From the NCBI RefSeq assembly GCF_002931075.1, contig NZ_PSTQ01000001.1, positions 434,001 through 498,000 of the forward strand: a DNA stretch of 64,000 bases, given 5' to 3'. Every line of letters starts with the position of its first letter. Positions within the stretch are counted from its first letter, which is position 1. Both the position numbers and the translations under genes were made by a program. The notes below the pieces were generated by a model. The model was not told the origin of the DNA. It made no database searches and worked only from the letters and a program-made list of their open reading frames with translations. The stretch is from Pseudoclavibacter sp. AY1F1. Its GTDB lineage: Bacteria; Actinomycetota; Actinomycetes; Actinomycetales; Microbacteriaceae. This document shows positions 30,291 through 40,447 of the stretch, one piece after another.

Positions 30291-32225
30291 ATGACTGACA
30301 CAACACCAACTGCGGAGCAGGAAGCTCCGCTCACTTCCATGAAGGTCGCTGACCTCCAGGCTCTCGCCGCAGGGCTGCAGATCCGTGGGGCTCGCAGCCT
30401 CCGCAAGGGAGCGCTCATCGAGGCCATCGAGGCCGCGCGCGCCACCGCCGAGCCGGAGGTGCCCGTGGTTGAGTCGGCAGGCGCAGACGTGCAGGCCGCC
30501 CCGGCCGAGGCACCTGCAGCGCCAGAGGCAGAAGCCGCGGACACGAACGTCGCCGCGGACACGCAGGCCGTCGCAGTCGAGGAGGCGCCCGTCGCCGTCG
30601 AGGACAAGCGCGAAGAGGCGGCCGAGCCGGCTGCACCCTCCGTGCCTGAGCTGTCGCTTGACGACCTCGTCCTCCCGCCGGCACGCGGCGAGGCATCCGA
30701 GCAGGACGAGGCGCGTGACGAGGATCAGGGCCGCGCGGGCCAGCGCAAGCGGGGCCGTGGACGCGGTCGCCGTGGTCGCGGCGCCGAGAACGAGCAGAAC
30801 AGCGAGACCGTGGAGCCCGCGACCAAGCAGGAAGAAACTCCTGCCGAGACCAACGGCGACGCCCAGGACGACGAGCAGCAGGGCGGACGACGCCAGCGTG
30901 GCCGCTCGCGCGGACGCGGCGGCGACCAAGCCCAGGGACGCAGCGACGCTCAGCAGGCACAGGATGTTCCGGCGGACGACGAGACCGACGAGCAGCGTCG
31001 CGGTCGCGGCGGCCGCTACCGCGACCGCAAGCGCGGGCGTGGGGGAGCCGAGGACACCGAGCCCGAGATCGCGGCGGACGACGTCCTCCTGCCGATCGCC
31101 GGCATCCTGGACGTGCTCGACAATTACGCGTTTGTGCGGACCAGCGGGTATCTCCCCGGCCCGAACGATGTCTACGTGTCGCTCGCCCAGGTCAAGAAGT
31201 ACCAGCTCCGCAAGGGCGACGCAGTTGTCGGAGCGATCCGCCAGCCGCGCGAGGGCGAGAACCAGCACGGACGCCAGAAGTTCAACGCCATCGTGCGCTT
31301 CGACGCCATCAACGGCCAGTCGCCCGAGGAGCCGCGCCAGCGCCCGGACTTCGACTCTCTGACCGCGCTCTACCCGCAGGAGCGCCTGCGTCTCGAGACG
31401 AGCGAGGACCGCGTCGCCACGCGCCTCATGGACCTCTTCGCGCCGATCGGCAAGGGAACTCGCGGACTCATCGTGGCCCCGCCGAAGTCTGGCAAGTCGA
31501 TCGTCCTCGAACAGGTCGCCGCCGCCGTCGCGAAGAACAGCCCGGACGTGCACCTCATGGTTGTCCTCATCGACGAGCGTCCTGAAGAAGTGACGCACAT
31601 GCAGCGCACCATCCAGGGCGAGGTCGTCGCGGCCACGTTCGACCTGCCCGCAGACGACCAGACCACAGTCGCGGAGCTCGCCATCGAGCGCGCCAAGCGC
31701 CTCGTCGAACTCGGCCACGACGTGGTTGTGCTGCTCGATGGCGTCACCCAGCTGTGCCGGGCCTACAACCTCGCCGCTCCCGCATCCGGGCGCATCCTGC
31801 CAGGTGGCGTCGACGCGTCCGCGCTGACTCCAGTTCGCCGCTTCTTCGGGTCCGCCAAGAACGTGGAGAACGGTGGCTCGCTCACGATCCTCGCCACAGC
31901 GATGATCGGCACCGGCTCGAAGACCGAGGACACGATCCTCGAGTCCTTCGCGGGCACGGGCAACATGGAGCTTCGCCTCTCGCGCGACATCGCCGACAAG
32001 CGCGTGTTCCCCGCCATCGACATCTCGCACTCCCAGACGCTCCGCGAGGAGCAGCTGCTGACGCAGCAGGAGGTCGAGGCGACCTGGAGCATCCGCCGCG
32101 CCCTGACCGGCGGCGACCCGCTCCTCCTCCTCGAGGCAGTGCTCGCTCGCGTCGCCGGCACCAGCACAAACGCTGAGTTCCTCGCTTCCGTTGCGAAGCA
32201 GCCCATCCGCGCAGCCAAGGCATAG
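30291..32225 (+). CDS. rho: transcription termination factor Rho
   Basis: 644 residues, far longer than E. coli Rho (419). An amino-terminal Rho_N/SAP-like helix pair ([20 protein letters not shown], ~15-50) is separated from the RNA-binding domain by about 200 residues rich in Glu, Ala, Arg and Gly ([21 protein letters not shown]). Then come the cold-shock-like domain ([20 protein letters not shown]), Walker A PPKSGKS near 396-402, [10 protein letters not shown], the Walker B strand [17 protein letters not shown] and the R-loop. Long inserts of this kind are typical of high-GC actinobacteria and add RNA affinity. The ATG follows TAAGGA by 10 bases. Confidence 0.97.
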   Translation: MTDTTPTAEQEAPLTSMKVADLQALAAGLQIRGARSLRKGALIEAIEAARATAEPEVPVVESAGADVQAAPAEAPAAPEAEAADTNVAADTQAVAVEEAPVAVEDKREEAAEPAAPSVPELSLDDLVLPPARGEASEQDEARDEDQGRAGQRKRGRGRGRRGRGAENEQNSETVEPATKQEETPAETNGDAQDDEQQGGRRQRGRSRGRGGDQAQGRSDAQQAQDVPADDETDEQRRGRGGRYRDRKRGRGGAEDTEPEIAADDVLLPIAGILDVLDNYAFVRTSGYLPGPNDVYVSLAQVKKYQLRKGDAVVGAIRQPREGENQHGRQKFNAIVRFDAINGQSPEEPRQRPDFDSLTALYPQERLRLETSEDRVATRLMDLFAPIGKGTRGLIVAPPKSGKSIVLEQVAAAVAKNSPDVHLMVVLIDERPEEVTHMQRTIQGEVVAATFDLPADDQTTVAELAIERAKRLVELGHDVVVLLDGVTQLCRAYNLAAPASGRILPGGVDASALTPVRRFFGSAKNVENGGSLTILATAMIGTGSKTEDTILESFAGTGNMELRLSRDIADKRVFPAIDISHSQTLREEQLLTQQEVEATWSIRRALTGGDPLLLLEAVLARVAGTSTNAEFLASVAKQPIRAAKA

Positions 32226-32227
32226 CC

Positions 32228-33325
32228 ATGGCCAGACACGAGATGGCCGACTCCGTTCGGCAGCTTCGCGCCGAACACGAGGACCTGCAGGAGCAGCTTG
32301 CCGACCCCGAGCTGCACGCCAACCCGGCGCGCGCGAAGAAGGTCAACAGGCGCTACGCGCAGCTGGCTCAGATCCTGGCAGCCGATGCGTCCCGCGCGGA
32401 GCTCGAGGATGACCTTGAGGCCGCCCGCGAGCTCGCGAAGGACGACGAGTCGTTTGCCGAAGAGGTGCCTGTGCTCGAGGAGAACCTGCGCGTCGCGCAG
32501 GAGAAGCTTCGTCGCCTCCTCATCCCGCGCGACCCCGACGACGGGCGCGACGTCATCATGGAGATCAAGGGCGGCGAGGGCGGAGAGGAATCCGCGCTGT
32601 TCGCTGCCGACCTCCTCCGCATGTACTCGCACTACGCCGAGCAGCGCGGTTGGAAGACCGAGATGATCTCGTCCACGGAGAGCGACCTCGGCGGGTTCAA
32701 GGACGTCCAGGTCGCCATCAAGGGCAATGCCAACGACCCCGCGCTCGGAGTCTGGGCCAGCCTCAAGTACGAGGGTGGCGTGCATCGCGTGCAGCGGGTG
32801 CCAGCGACCGAGTCGCAGGGGCGCATCCACACCTCCACGACCGGCGTGCTGGTGTTCCCTGAGGTGGATGAGCCGGAGGAGATCGAGGTCAGCCCGAACG
32901 ACCTCAAGATCGATGTCTTCCGCTCGTCGGGCCCAGGTGGACAATCGGTGAACACGACCGACTCGGCGGTGCGCATCACGCACATCCCGACCGGCATCGT
33001 CGTGTCCATGCAGAACGAGAAGAGCCAGATCCAGAACCGTGCCGCGGGTATGCGCGTGCTGCTCGCCAGACTGCTCGCGCATCAGCAGGAGCAGATCGCC
33101 GCGGCGGAGTCGGAGGCGCGTTCCGGGCAGATTCGCACGATGGATCGATCCGAGCGCATCCGCACGTACAACTTCCCGGAGAACCGCATCGCGGATCACC
33201 GGACCGGGTACAAGGCGTACAACCTCGACCATGTCATGAACGGTGCTCTCGGGCCCGTCATCCAGTCGGCGATCGCTGCCGACGAGGAGGCGCGGCTCGC
33301 GGCTCTCTCCGGCAGCGACGACTAA
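32228..33325 (+). CDS. prfA: peptide chain release factor 1
   Basis: 365 residues. The stop-codon-reading PAT tripeptide is in [14 protein letters not shown], and the GGQ motif (Gly237-Gly238-Gln239) in [20 protein letters not shown]. The presence of PxT rather than SPF marks RF1 (UAA/UAG). The gene begins 2 bases after rho. It is the methylation substrate of PrmC, which is encoded 1.7 kb downstream, here separated from prfA by the inserted minus-strand cysK-cysE pair. A second ATG five codons in (MADSVRQL) is a possible start. Confidence 0.97.
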   Translation: MARHEMADSVRQLRAEHEDLQEQLADPELHANPARAKKVNRRYAQLAQILAADASRAELEDDLEAARELAKDDESFAEEVPVLEENLRVAQEKLRRLLIPRDPDDGRDVIMEIKGGEGGEESALFAADLLRMYSHYAEQRGWKTEMISSTESDLGGFKDVQVAIKGNANDPALGVWASLKYEGGVHRVQRVPATESQGRIHTSTTGVLVFPEVDEPEEIEVSPNDLKIDVFRSSGPGGQSVNTTDSAVRITHIPTGIVVSMQNEKSQIQNRAAGMRVLLARLLAHQQEQIAAAESEARSGQIRTMDRSERIRTYNFPENRIADHRTGYKAYNLDHVMNGALGPVIQSAIAADEEARLAALSGSDD

Positions 33326-33346
33326 TCCACGACGGAGTCAGACGCG

Positions 33347-33379
33347 AGAACGGCGGCCAGCAATGCTGGCCGCCGTTCT
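33347..33379. terminator. bidirectional hairpin terminator between prfA and cysE
   Basis: A 15-bp perfect stem (AGAACGGCGGCCAGC / GCTGGCCGCCGTTCT) with a 3-base loop lies between the convergent 3' ends of prfA and cysE. Confidence 0.8.
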
Positions 33380-33412
33380 GCTGTCCTGCCAACCCTCGGA
33401 CGTTGAGATCCT

Positions 33413-34015
33413 TTAGATCTCGTAGTAGCCGATGAGGTCCTGCTCTGCCGCCGTGCGCTGCCGGATGCGGGCGGGTACACCGGTGAGGACAGAGTTCGCG
33501 GGAGCGTCACGGGTGACAACCGCGTTTGCCCCGACCCTGGAGTCGTCGCCGACAGTGATGTTCCCGAGGAGCTTCGCCCCGGCCCCGATGAGCACGCGGC
33601 TGCCGACGGTCGGGTGTCGTTTCACCCGGTCGCCCGACGTGCCACCGAGCGTGACGCCGTGGTAGATGAGCACATCATCCCCGACGATGGCAGTTTCGCC
33701 GATGACGATCCCCATGCCGTGGTCGATGACAACCCTGCGACCGATCTCGGCACCGGGGTGGATCTCCACGCCGGTCGCGAAGCGATTGAACTGGGACAGC
33801 GTGCGTGCAAGGAGTTTCGTGCCGGGGCGCTGCCAGAGGCGATGCGCGATGCGGTGCAGCCACAGGGCGTGGAGTCCCGAGTAGTTGATGACGATCTCTG
33901 CCTTGGAGCGCGCGGCCGGGTCGTTCTTCCGCGTCGCCGCGATGTCTTCCCTGACGCGACGCCAAACGCCGACACCTTGAGGTGCCGGCGTTCGACGTGG
34001 TGTTGCAGTCGTCAC
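33413..34015 (-). CDS. cysE: serine O-acetyltransferase
   Basis: 200 residues. The left-handed beta-helix hexapeptide repeats run through [41 protein letters not shown], with the catalytic His in IDHGMG. The short form (EpsC type) lacks most of the E. coli amino-terminal domain. It makes O-acetylserine from serine and acetyl-CoA for CysK. The GTG start is 3 bases after the cysK stop, so translation is coupled. The cytosolic pair may form the cysteine synthase complex; the C-terminal ending GYYEI has the terminal Ile that docks into CysK. Confidence 0.94.
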   Translation of the reverse strand: MTTATPRRTPAPQGVGVWRRVREDIAATRKNDPAARSKAEIVINYSGLHALWLHRIAHRLWQRPGTKLLARTLSQFNRFATGVEIHPGAEIGRRVVIDHGMGIVIGETAIVGDDVLIYHGVTLGGTSGDRVKRHPTVGSRVLIGAGAKLLGNITVGDDSRVGANAVVTRDAPANSVLTGVPARIRQRTAAEQDLIGYYEI

Positions 34016-34018
34016 TCG

Positions 34019-34954
34019 CTAGTCGCGCAGATCGTCGAAGAGCACGGTGGACAGGTAGCGCTCGCCGGTGTCGCAGATGATGACGACGATGTTCTTGCCA
34101 GCGTTCTCGGGGCGCTTCGCGACCTCGAGGGCTGCCCAGAGGTTCGCGCCGCTCGAGATGCCGCTGAAGATGCCCTCGGTCGAGGTGAGGGCGCGCGAGA
34201 CCCGAATGCTGTCTTCGAGGGTCGCGTCCAGGACCTCGTCGATGACGTCGCGGTCAAGCACATCAGGGACGAAGTTGGCGCCGAGACCCTGGATCTTGTG
34301 CGGGCCAGCCTTGCCTTCGGTCAGGAGGGGGGAGTCTTTGGGCTCGACCGCGACGATCTTCACGCCGGGCTTGCGCTCCTTGAGCACCTGCCCGACTCCG
34401 GAGATGGTGCCGCCCGTGCCGATGCCGGCAACGAAGATGTCGATATCGCCGTCGGTGTCGGCCCAGATTTCCTCGGCCGTCGTCTCGCGGTGGATCTGAA
34501 CGTTCGCTTCGTTCTCGAACTGCCTCGCGAGAATCGATCCAGGCGTCTCCGCGACGATCTCCTTCGCGCGGGCAACCGCACCGCGCATGCCCTCGGGGCC
34601 AGGCGTCAGGACGAGCTCCGCGCCGAACGCCTTCAGTAGCTGGCGGCGCTCAACGGACATCGTCTCCGGCATCGCGAGGATGACGCGGTAGCCGCGCGAT
34701 GCGCCGAGCATCGCGAGAGCGATGCCGGTGTTGCCCGACGTGCCCTCGACGATCGTGCCACCTGGCTGCAGCTCGCCACTCTGCTCTGCAGCACGGATGA
34801 TGCCGAGGCCGAGTCGGTCCTTGACCGAGGAGCCAGGACCGAAGTACTCGAGCTTCGCGAAGATGTTTGCGCCTGTGTCGTTGATGCGACCGAGCTTGAC
34901 GAGCGGGGTGCGGCCGACGACTTCGGTGATGTCGTTGTAGATCTTTCCAGTCAC
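34019..34954 (-). CDS. cysK: cysteine synthase A (O-acetylserine sulfhydrylase)
   Basis: 311 residues, fold type II PLP enzyme. PLP-binding Lys45 is in PGSSVKDRLG, the substrate loop is EGTSGNTGIALAM and the phosphate-binding loop is GIGTGGTISGVG. It makes cysteine from O-acetylserine and sulfide. The GTG start has GAAGGG 7 bases upstream. It leads cysK-cysE and is divergent from prmC, with 134 bases between. I see no recognisable operator in that gap. Confidence 0.95.
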   Translation of the reverse strand: MTGKIYNDITEVVGRTPLVKLGRINDTGANIFAKLEYFGPGSSVKDRLGLGIIRAAEQSGELQPGGTIVEGTSGNTGIALAMLGASRGYRVILAMPETMSVERRQLLKAFGAELVLTPGPEGMRGAVARAKEIVAETPGSILARQFENEANVQIHRETTAEEIWADTDGDIDIFVAGIGTGGTISGVGQVLKERKPGVKIVAVEPKDSPLLTEGKAGPHKIQGLGANFVPDVLDRDVIDEVLDATLEDSIRVSRALTSTEGIFSGISSGANLWAALEVAKRPENAGKNIVVIICDTGERYLSTVLFDDLRD

Positions 34955-35088
34955 TTCGTGCCCTTCTGGGATGCTGTGTGAACTTCGTGGGTGTCGCTGG
35001 CAGCGTTCGCCCGCGTCAATCGTCCCAATGATCTCGCACGCGAATGCTGTGCATGACGCCGCGAGTCAATGTGCGGGAGACTCTATCC

Positions 35089-36924
35089 ATGATCTTGCAC
35101 GTAGAAGCGCAGAGAAAGCTGGTTCGCGAACAGCTGAAGGCAGCTGGCATCCCCGCCGACGCAGTAGAGGCCGACCTGTTGCTCGCCGGAGTGCTCGGCA
35201 TCTCAAGAGGAGAGGTGCAGATGCGTTCGCTTCTCGGCCGCGAGATGACCGAGCGCGAGGCGATCGACGTCGCCGCCGCGTCCACAAGGCGGGCTCGTAG
35301 GGAGCCACTGCAGCACGTGCTCGGTGCTGCGCCGTTCCTGGACATGGAGCTCGCCGTGGGTCCGGGAGTATTCGTCCCGAGACCAGAGACGGAATCGCTG
35401 GTCACGTCCGCCCTCGAACTGATCAAGGATCGGGCGCCACGGGGAGAGCTGGCTGGCGTCGACGTGGGCTCCGGAAGCGGCGCAGTTGCACTTGGCGTTG
35501 CCCGAGGGAACGGGCGCATCCGGATGACAGCGATCGAAGCATCCAGCGCGGCGTGGCCCTGGCTGCGCGCCAACGTCGAGACCTACGGGGACGGGACCGT
35601 CGCCACGTTCTTCGGGGAGGCATCCCGCGCCTTCTCCGGCATTGCCGCCGAGTCGCTCGATCTGGTCATCTCCAACCCGCCATACGTGCCGGCCGAGAAT
35701 CGACCGGAAAGCCGGGAAGTCTGGCGGCACGACCCGGCCGAGGCACTGTATTCGGGCGCCGATGGACTCGACTTCATTCGGGAACTCGCGATCTGGTCCT
35801 CGGCCTCGCTGCGCCCCGGGGGTGTGCTGATCATCGAGCACGAGGACACGCAGGGGGCGGAGATCCGCCAGATCTTCACAGCTGCAGGCTTCACGGAGGC
35901 GGCGACAGCGGAGGACCTCACGGGGAGGGACCGGATCACTTCGGCGGTGCTCCCCGCGTCTGGCCGGGGCGGCGACGGCCAGCCGACTATCATGGAGCAA
36001 AGAATGGGACAGATCTACGCCACCACAGACTCACTCGACCTCCTGGCAGCGGTCCGTGCGGCACGCACGGCCATCGCGAGCGGCGAGGTCATCGTCATGC
36101 CGACCGACACGGTCTACGGCATCGCAGCTGACGCTTTCTCGGCTACCGCGGTCCAGCGTCTGCTCGACGCGAAGGGCCGCACGCGGGCAACCCCGCCGCC
36201 TGTCCTCGTCGCGAACCACGAGACCCTCGACGCTCTCGCCGAGAACGTTCACCCGCTTGCCCGTGAGCTGTTCCAGCGCTTCGCACCTGGGCCACTCACT
36301 GTCATCCTGCAGGCCAGGGGATCACTGCAATGGGACCTCGGCGAGACGAACGGCACCGTTGCGCTGCGAATCCCCGACAGCCGTCTCGCTCGCGAGCTGC
36401 TGAAGGAGACGGGGCCCCTCGCGGTCTCGAGCGCCAACAAGCACGGTCAGCCGGCAGCAACAACCGCAGAGGAGGCCCTCGAGGCCCTCGGCGAGGTCGT
36501 CGGTGTCTTCCTCGACGGAGGTCCGGCCGGGGGAGAGCCGTCGACGATCGTCGACGCTACTCCACTGACTCGCGGCGAGCCCGCCCGCATCGTTCGCCAG
36601 GGTGCGCTCTCGCGGGACCTGATCGAGGAGGTCCTCGGGGACAAGCTCGCCGCGTTCGAAGCGCCAGAGCCTGGGCCGGAAGCCGCGTCAGCGGTTGAGG
36701 CGGACTCGGCGGGGACTGACTCGGTGGAGACTGGCTCAGTAGAGACTGATTCAGTTGAGGCCGATTCAGTTGAGGCCGAGTTATCAGTTGAGGCCGAGGC
36801 ATCCATCGAGACCGGTGCCGGGACCGCGTCCACAGCGACCGACACCGCCCCTGACACCGAGCCCGAGGCAGACGGTGGCACGTCGCCTGCCAAGCCCTCG
36901 TCACTGACGGAGCGCGAGTCGTAG
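35089..36924 (+). CDS. prmC: PrmC-TsaC/Sua5 fusion: release factor glutamine methyltransferase plus tRNA threonylcarbamoyl-AMP synthase
   Basis: One continuous frame of 611 residues holds two normally separate proteins. Residues 1-~290 are PrmC: a helical amino domain (LLAGVLGISRGEV), SAM motif VDVGSGSGAVALGVA and catalytic NPPYVP (~194-199), which methylates the GGQ Gln of release factors. Residues ~306-520 are a YrdC/Sua5 domain (GEVIVMPTDTVYGIAADAF, PGPLTVILQA, NGTVALRIPDS, GPLAVSSANKHG) that makes threonylcarbamoyl-AMP for tRNA t6A. The last ~90 residues are acidic repeats. The start ATG 35089 has GGGAG 9 bases upstream; ATGs at 35044 and 35053 are alternatives. A good internal ribosome binding site precedes Met306, so TsaC may also be made alone. 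wecA starts 1 base after the stop. Confidence 0.88.
   Translation: MILHVEAQRKLVREQLKAAGIPADAVEADLLLAGVLGISRGEVQMRSLLGREMTEREAIDVAAASTRRARREPLQHVLGAAPFLDMELAVGPGVFVPRPETESLVTSALELIKDRAPRGELAGVDVGSGSGAVALGVARGNGRIRMTAIEASSAAWPWLRANVETYGDGTVATFFGEASRAFSGIAAESLDLVISNPPYVPAENRPESREVWRHDPAEALYSGADGLDFIRELAIWSSASLRPGGVLIIEHEDTQGAEIRQIFTAAGFTEAATAEDLTGRDRITSAVLPASGRGGDGQPTIMEQRMGQIYATTDSLDLLAAVRAARTAIASGEVIVMPTDTVYGIAADAFSATAVQRLLDAKGRTRATPPPVLVANHETLDALAENVHPLARELFQRFAPGPLTVILQARGSLQWDLGETNGTVALRIPDSRLARELLKETGPLAVSSANKHGQPAATTAEEALEALGEVVGVFLDGGPAGGEPSTIVDATPLTRGEPARIVRQGALSRDLIEEVLGDKLAAFEAPEPGPEAASAVEADSAGTDSVETGSVETDSVEADSVEAELSVEAEASIETGAGTASTATDTAPDTEPEADGGTSPAKPSSLTERES
35988..36006 (+). promoter_or_regulatory. 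internal start region for a separate TsaC/Sua5 product
   Basis: Within the fused frame, GGAG (35994-35997) is 6 bases before an ATG at 36004 whose product would begin MGQIYATTDS, the usual beginning of Sua5-type proteins. A TATCAT hexamer at 35988-35993 could also act as a -10. Both would give a free 306-residue TsaC. Confidence 0.55.
36718..36795. repeat. 15-bp tandem coding repeats in the fusion protein tail
   Basis: Five degenerate units (four of 15 bp, the last 18 bp) encode DSVET, GSVET, DSVEA, DSVEA and ELSVEA. Units three and four (GATTCAGTTGAGGCC) are identical. The stretch has more A/T than its surroundings. Confidence 0.85.
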
Positions 36925-36925
36925 C

Positions 36926-38137
36926 GTGCGGATCTACCTCGCCCTTGTAGTCGGCACGGCGCTTGTCACGCTCCTGCTCGTCTACGGGGTCTGGCGACTC
37001 GCGATGCGGTACAAGTGGTACCCGCCCGTCCGCGATCGAGACGTCCATACGACCCCCAAGCCGAGGCTCGGGGGCGTCGCCATGTTCGTCGGGATGCTGC
37101 TGGCTCTTGCCGCCGCATCCCAGATTCCGTTCTTCTCTCTTGTCTTCGAGCAGCCCGGTCGTATCTGGGCCCTTGTCGGCGCAGCCTCCCTGATCGTCCT
37201 GATCGGGGTCATCGACGACTTCATCGATCTCGACTGGATGACGAAGCTCGCGGGTCAGATCCTCGCCGCCATCCTCCTCGCCTGGCAAGGCGTCGCCATC
37301 ACGTCACTCCCGATCGGCGGCATCACAGTCGGCTCCCAGTGGATGTCGATCGCCATCACGGTGCTCGCAGTTGTCCTCGTCATGAACGCCGTCAACTTCA
37401 TCGACGGCCTCGACGGGCTTGTTGCCGGAGTCGCGATCATCGCCAATGGCGTCTTCCTCGTCTACAGCTACGTGCTCAGTGAGTTCGCGGGTCAGACGGG
37501 GCGCTTCACGATGGGGGCCCTGCTCTCCGCGATCGTGATCGGCATCTGCCTCGGCTTCTTGGTGCTCAACTGGTACCCGTCGAAGATGTTCATGGGAGAC
37601 GGGGGAGCACTGCTCGTCGGGCTCCTGATGGCGGCGAGTGCTGTGGCGGTCACGGGCGAGGTCGACCCGCAGACCATCAGCCGTACGGAGCTGTGGCCTG
37701 CGTTCCTGCCGATGATCATCCCGTTCGCCGTGCTCATCGTCCCGCTGCTCGATTTCTCTCTTGCCGTGTTCCGTCGAATGCGGGCAGGCAAGTCGCCGTT
37801 CACGGCGGACAGGAAGCACCTGCATCACCGCCTGCTCGACATGGGACACTCGCAGCGCTGGGCCGTCGTGGTCTTCTACTCCTGGACAGCCGTCGTGTCG
37901 GTCGGGGCCCTGCTGGCCTTCGCGGCCGACCTGATCTCCATCCCCATCGGCCTCGTCATCGGATTCGTCGTTGTCGGATTCGTCGTCTGCACGCTCGTGA
38001 CGATGGCCCCGCTCAGCCGCCGCAAGTCGCGCGAACGCCGCGCGCAGAAGGCACCGGGGGAGAACGCCCACGACGAGCTCGCCGACGCAAACGCCTCGCT
38101 GCTGAAAGCAGCACCCGAATCCGGAATGGACGCATGA
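36926..38137 (+). CDS. wecA: WecA/TagO-type undecaprenyl-phosphate sugar-1-phosphate transferase
   Basis: 403 residues with about eleven membrane helices. Family motifs are KPRLGGVAMF, the catalytic aspartates in LIGVIDDFIDLDWMTKLAGQ, VNFIDGLDGLVAG, YPSKMFMGDGGALLVG and the carbohydrate-recognition loop ADRKHLHHRLLDMGHS. It probably loads GlcNAc-1-P onto undecaprenyl phosphate to start a cell wall glycopolymer such as teichoic acid, teichuronic acid or arabinogalactan-like material. The GTG start is 1 base after the fused prmC-tsaC frame, and the end overlaps atpI (ATGA). This gene order is common in actinobacteria. Confidence 0.92.
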   Translation: MRIYLALVVGTALVTLLLVYGVWRLAMRYKWYPPVRDRDVHTTPKPRLGGVAMFVGMLLALAAASQIPFFSLVFEQPGRIWALVGAASLIVLIGVIDDFIDLDWMTKLAGQILAAILLAWQGVAITSLPIGGITVGSQWMSIAITVLAVVLVMNAVNFIDGLDGLVAGVAIIANGVFLVYSYVLSEFAGQTGRFTMGALLSAIVIGICLGFLVLNWYPSKMFMGDGGALLVGLLMAASAVAVTGEVDPQTISRTELWPAFLPMIIPFAVLIVPLLDFSLAVFRRMRAGKSPFTADRKHLHHRLLDMGHSQRWAVVVFYSWTAVVSVGALLAFAADLISIPIGLVIGFVVVGFVVCTLVTMAPLSRRKSRERRAQKAPGENAHDELADANASLLKAAPESGMDA

Positions 38138-38574
38138 ACTCCTCTACGACCCCCACCTCCGTGCCGATCTTCAAGAGCATCCTGAAGTGGTCCGTCGTCG
38201 TCGCGATCGCGGTCGCCGTGCTCGGCGGCGGCATCGGCTTCCTCGCGGTCGGCATCAACGGGCTCTGGAGCGCGCTCTTCGCCGCTGCCATCACGCTCCT
38301 CTTCACGGGAATCACGGTCGTCTCGGTGATCCTCGCATCGCACCTCGACCAGATCTTCTTCATGGCGACGATCCTTGGAGCCTGGATCCTCAAATTCATC
38401 GTGTTCCTGGGCGCTCTCTTCTTGATCAGGGACCTCCCGATCGTCCACCTCTTTACGCTCTGGCTCTGCCTTGTCGTCGCCGTCATCGCGACGGTCATCG
38501 TCGACGTGGTGTGCGTCGTACGCGGCCGAATGGGCAACGTCAGCGACGTTCGCCTCCCCGGCGACGACAAATAG
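38134..38574 (+). CDS. atpI: AtpI-like membrane protein (ATP synthase subunit I)
   Basis: 146 residues with four hydrophobic helices (VVVAIAVAVLGGGIGFLAV, ALFAAAITLLFTGITVVSVIL, TILGAWILKFIVFLGALFLI, LWLCLVVAVIATVIVDVVCV). The position directly ahead of the atp operon and the small four-helix plan identify it as AtpI, a helper for c-ring assembly or Mg2+ supply. Sequence conservation in the family is low. The ATG overlaps the wecA stop by four bases; a 180-base gap follows before atpB. Confidence 0.7.
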   Translation: MNSSTTPTSVPIFKSILKWSVVVAIAVAVLGGGIGFLAVGINGLWSALFAAAITLLFTGITVVSVILASHLDQIFFMATILGAWILKFIVFLGALFLIRDLPIVHLFTLWLCLVVAVIATVIVDVVCVVRGRMGNVSDVRLPGDDK

Positions 38575-38628
38575 TAGAAAAGTTCGCTTCCGAGGCCCGA
38601 AGTGCACTCCTGCCTGGGGATTTCTTGA

Positions 38629-38634
38629 TAGGCT
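38629..38634 (+). promoter_or_regulatory. putative -10 element (TAGGCT) of the atp operon
   Basis: TAGGCT lies in the atpI-atpB gap, 7 bases before a GTG that opens a 36-codon frame ending 2 bases before the atpB TTG. The same -10-to-start spacing is seen at leaderless genes elsewhere in the window. Confidence 0.45.
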
Positions 38635-38641
38635 GATCCAG

Positions 38642-38752
38642 GTGCGCCGAGAAGGGGTCCTTCTTGTCTGCTCACCCGTCCGAACTCATCGAAGCGCAGC
38701 AACGACAGCTGCGCCCCGAGACAGGAGAGTGCTCTGTTCGCCTCAGCCCTGA
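38642..38752 (+). CDS. putative leaderless 36-codon leader ORF upstream of atpB
   Basis: The frame begins GTG (MRREGVLLVC...) 7 bases after TAGGCT and ends with TGA at 38750-38752, two bases before the TTG assigned to atpB. The product would be Arg-, Ser- and Ala-rich with no recognised domain. The placement suggests translational coupling to atpB. It may be chance: the gap is G+C-rich and stops are rare. Codon preference does not settle it at this length. Confidence 0.3.
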   Translation: MRREGVLLVCSPVRTHRSAATTAAPRDRRVLCSPQP

Positions 38753-38754
38753 AC

Positions 38755-39865
<1,111 letters not shown>

Positions 39866-39877
39866 GCGGGTCCGCAC

Positions 39878-40447
39878 ATGAGCACTTTCGCACTGTCGGC
39901 GGCTACGTCGACTCTCGCAGCGGAAGAAGGCGGCAACGTCCTTCTCCCCGCTACGTATGACATCGTCTGGTCGGCGGTCGTCTTCGTTGTGCTCGGATTC
40001 TTCTTCTGGAAGTTCGCCATCCCGGCCCTGCGCAAGGTACTCGACGAGCGCGAATCGCAGATCGAGGGCGGTATCCGCAAGGCGGAGATCGCCCAGGCCG
40101 AGGCCGCTGCCAAGCGCGACGAGAACGAAAAGCTTCTTGCCGCCGCGCGAACCGAAGCTGCGGAGATCCGCGAACAGGCTCGCGTCGACGCAGATCAGAT
40201 CAAGGTCCAGAAGAAGGCCGAGACGCAGGCTGAGCTCGACCGCATGACCGCTTCCGCGAAGGCACAGATCGAGGCGGAGCGTCAGACGGCGATCGTCTCG
40301 CTCCGCGCCGAGGTGGGCACGCTTGCACTCGACCTCGCTTCCGGCGTGGTCGGGGAGAGCCTGCGCGAGGACAGCCGCTCGACGGCTTACGTCGACCGGT
40401 TCCTGAGCGAGCTCGACAACGACCAGAAGGCAGGAACGCACAGCTGA
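39878..40447 (+). CDS. atpF: F1Fo ATP synthase subunit b
   Basis: 189 residues. One membrane helix (VWSAVVFVVLGFFFWKFAIPAL, ~30-51) is followed by a long charged helix (KVLDERESQIEGGIRKAEIAQAE onward), the peripheral stalk. A short Ala/Ser-rich leader of ~25 residues precedes the helix and may be processed. It is 12 bases after atpE, and the stop shares one base with the atpH ATG. Confidence 0.95.
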   Translation: MSTFALSAATSTLAAEEGGNVLLPATYDIVWSAVVFVVLGFFFWKFAIPALRKVLDERESQIEGGIRKAEIAQAEAAAKRDENEKLLAAARTEAAEIREQARVDADQIKVQKKAETQAELDRMTASAKAQIEAERQTAIVSLRAEVGTLALDLASGVVGESLREDSRSTAYVDRFLSELDNDQKAGTHS

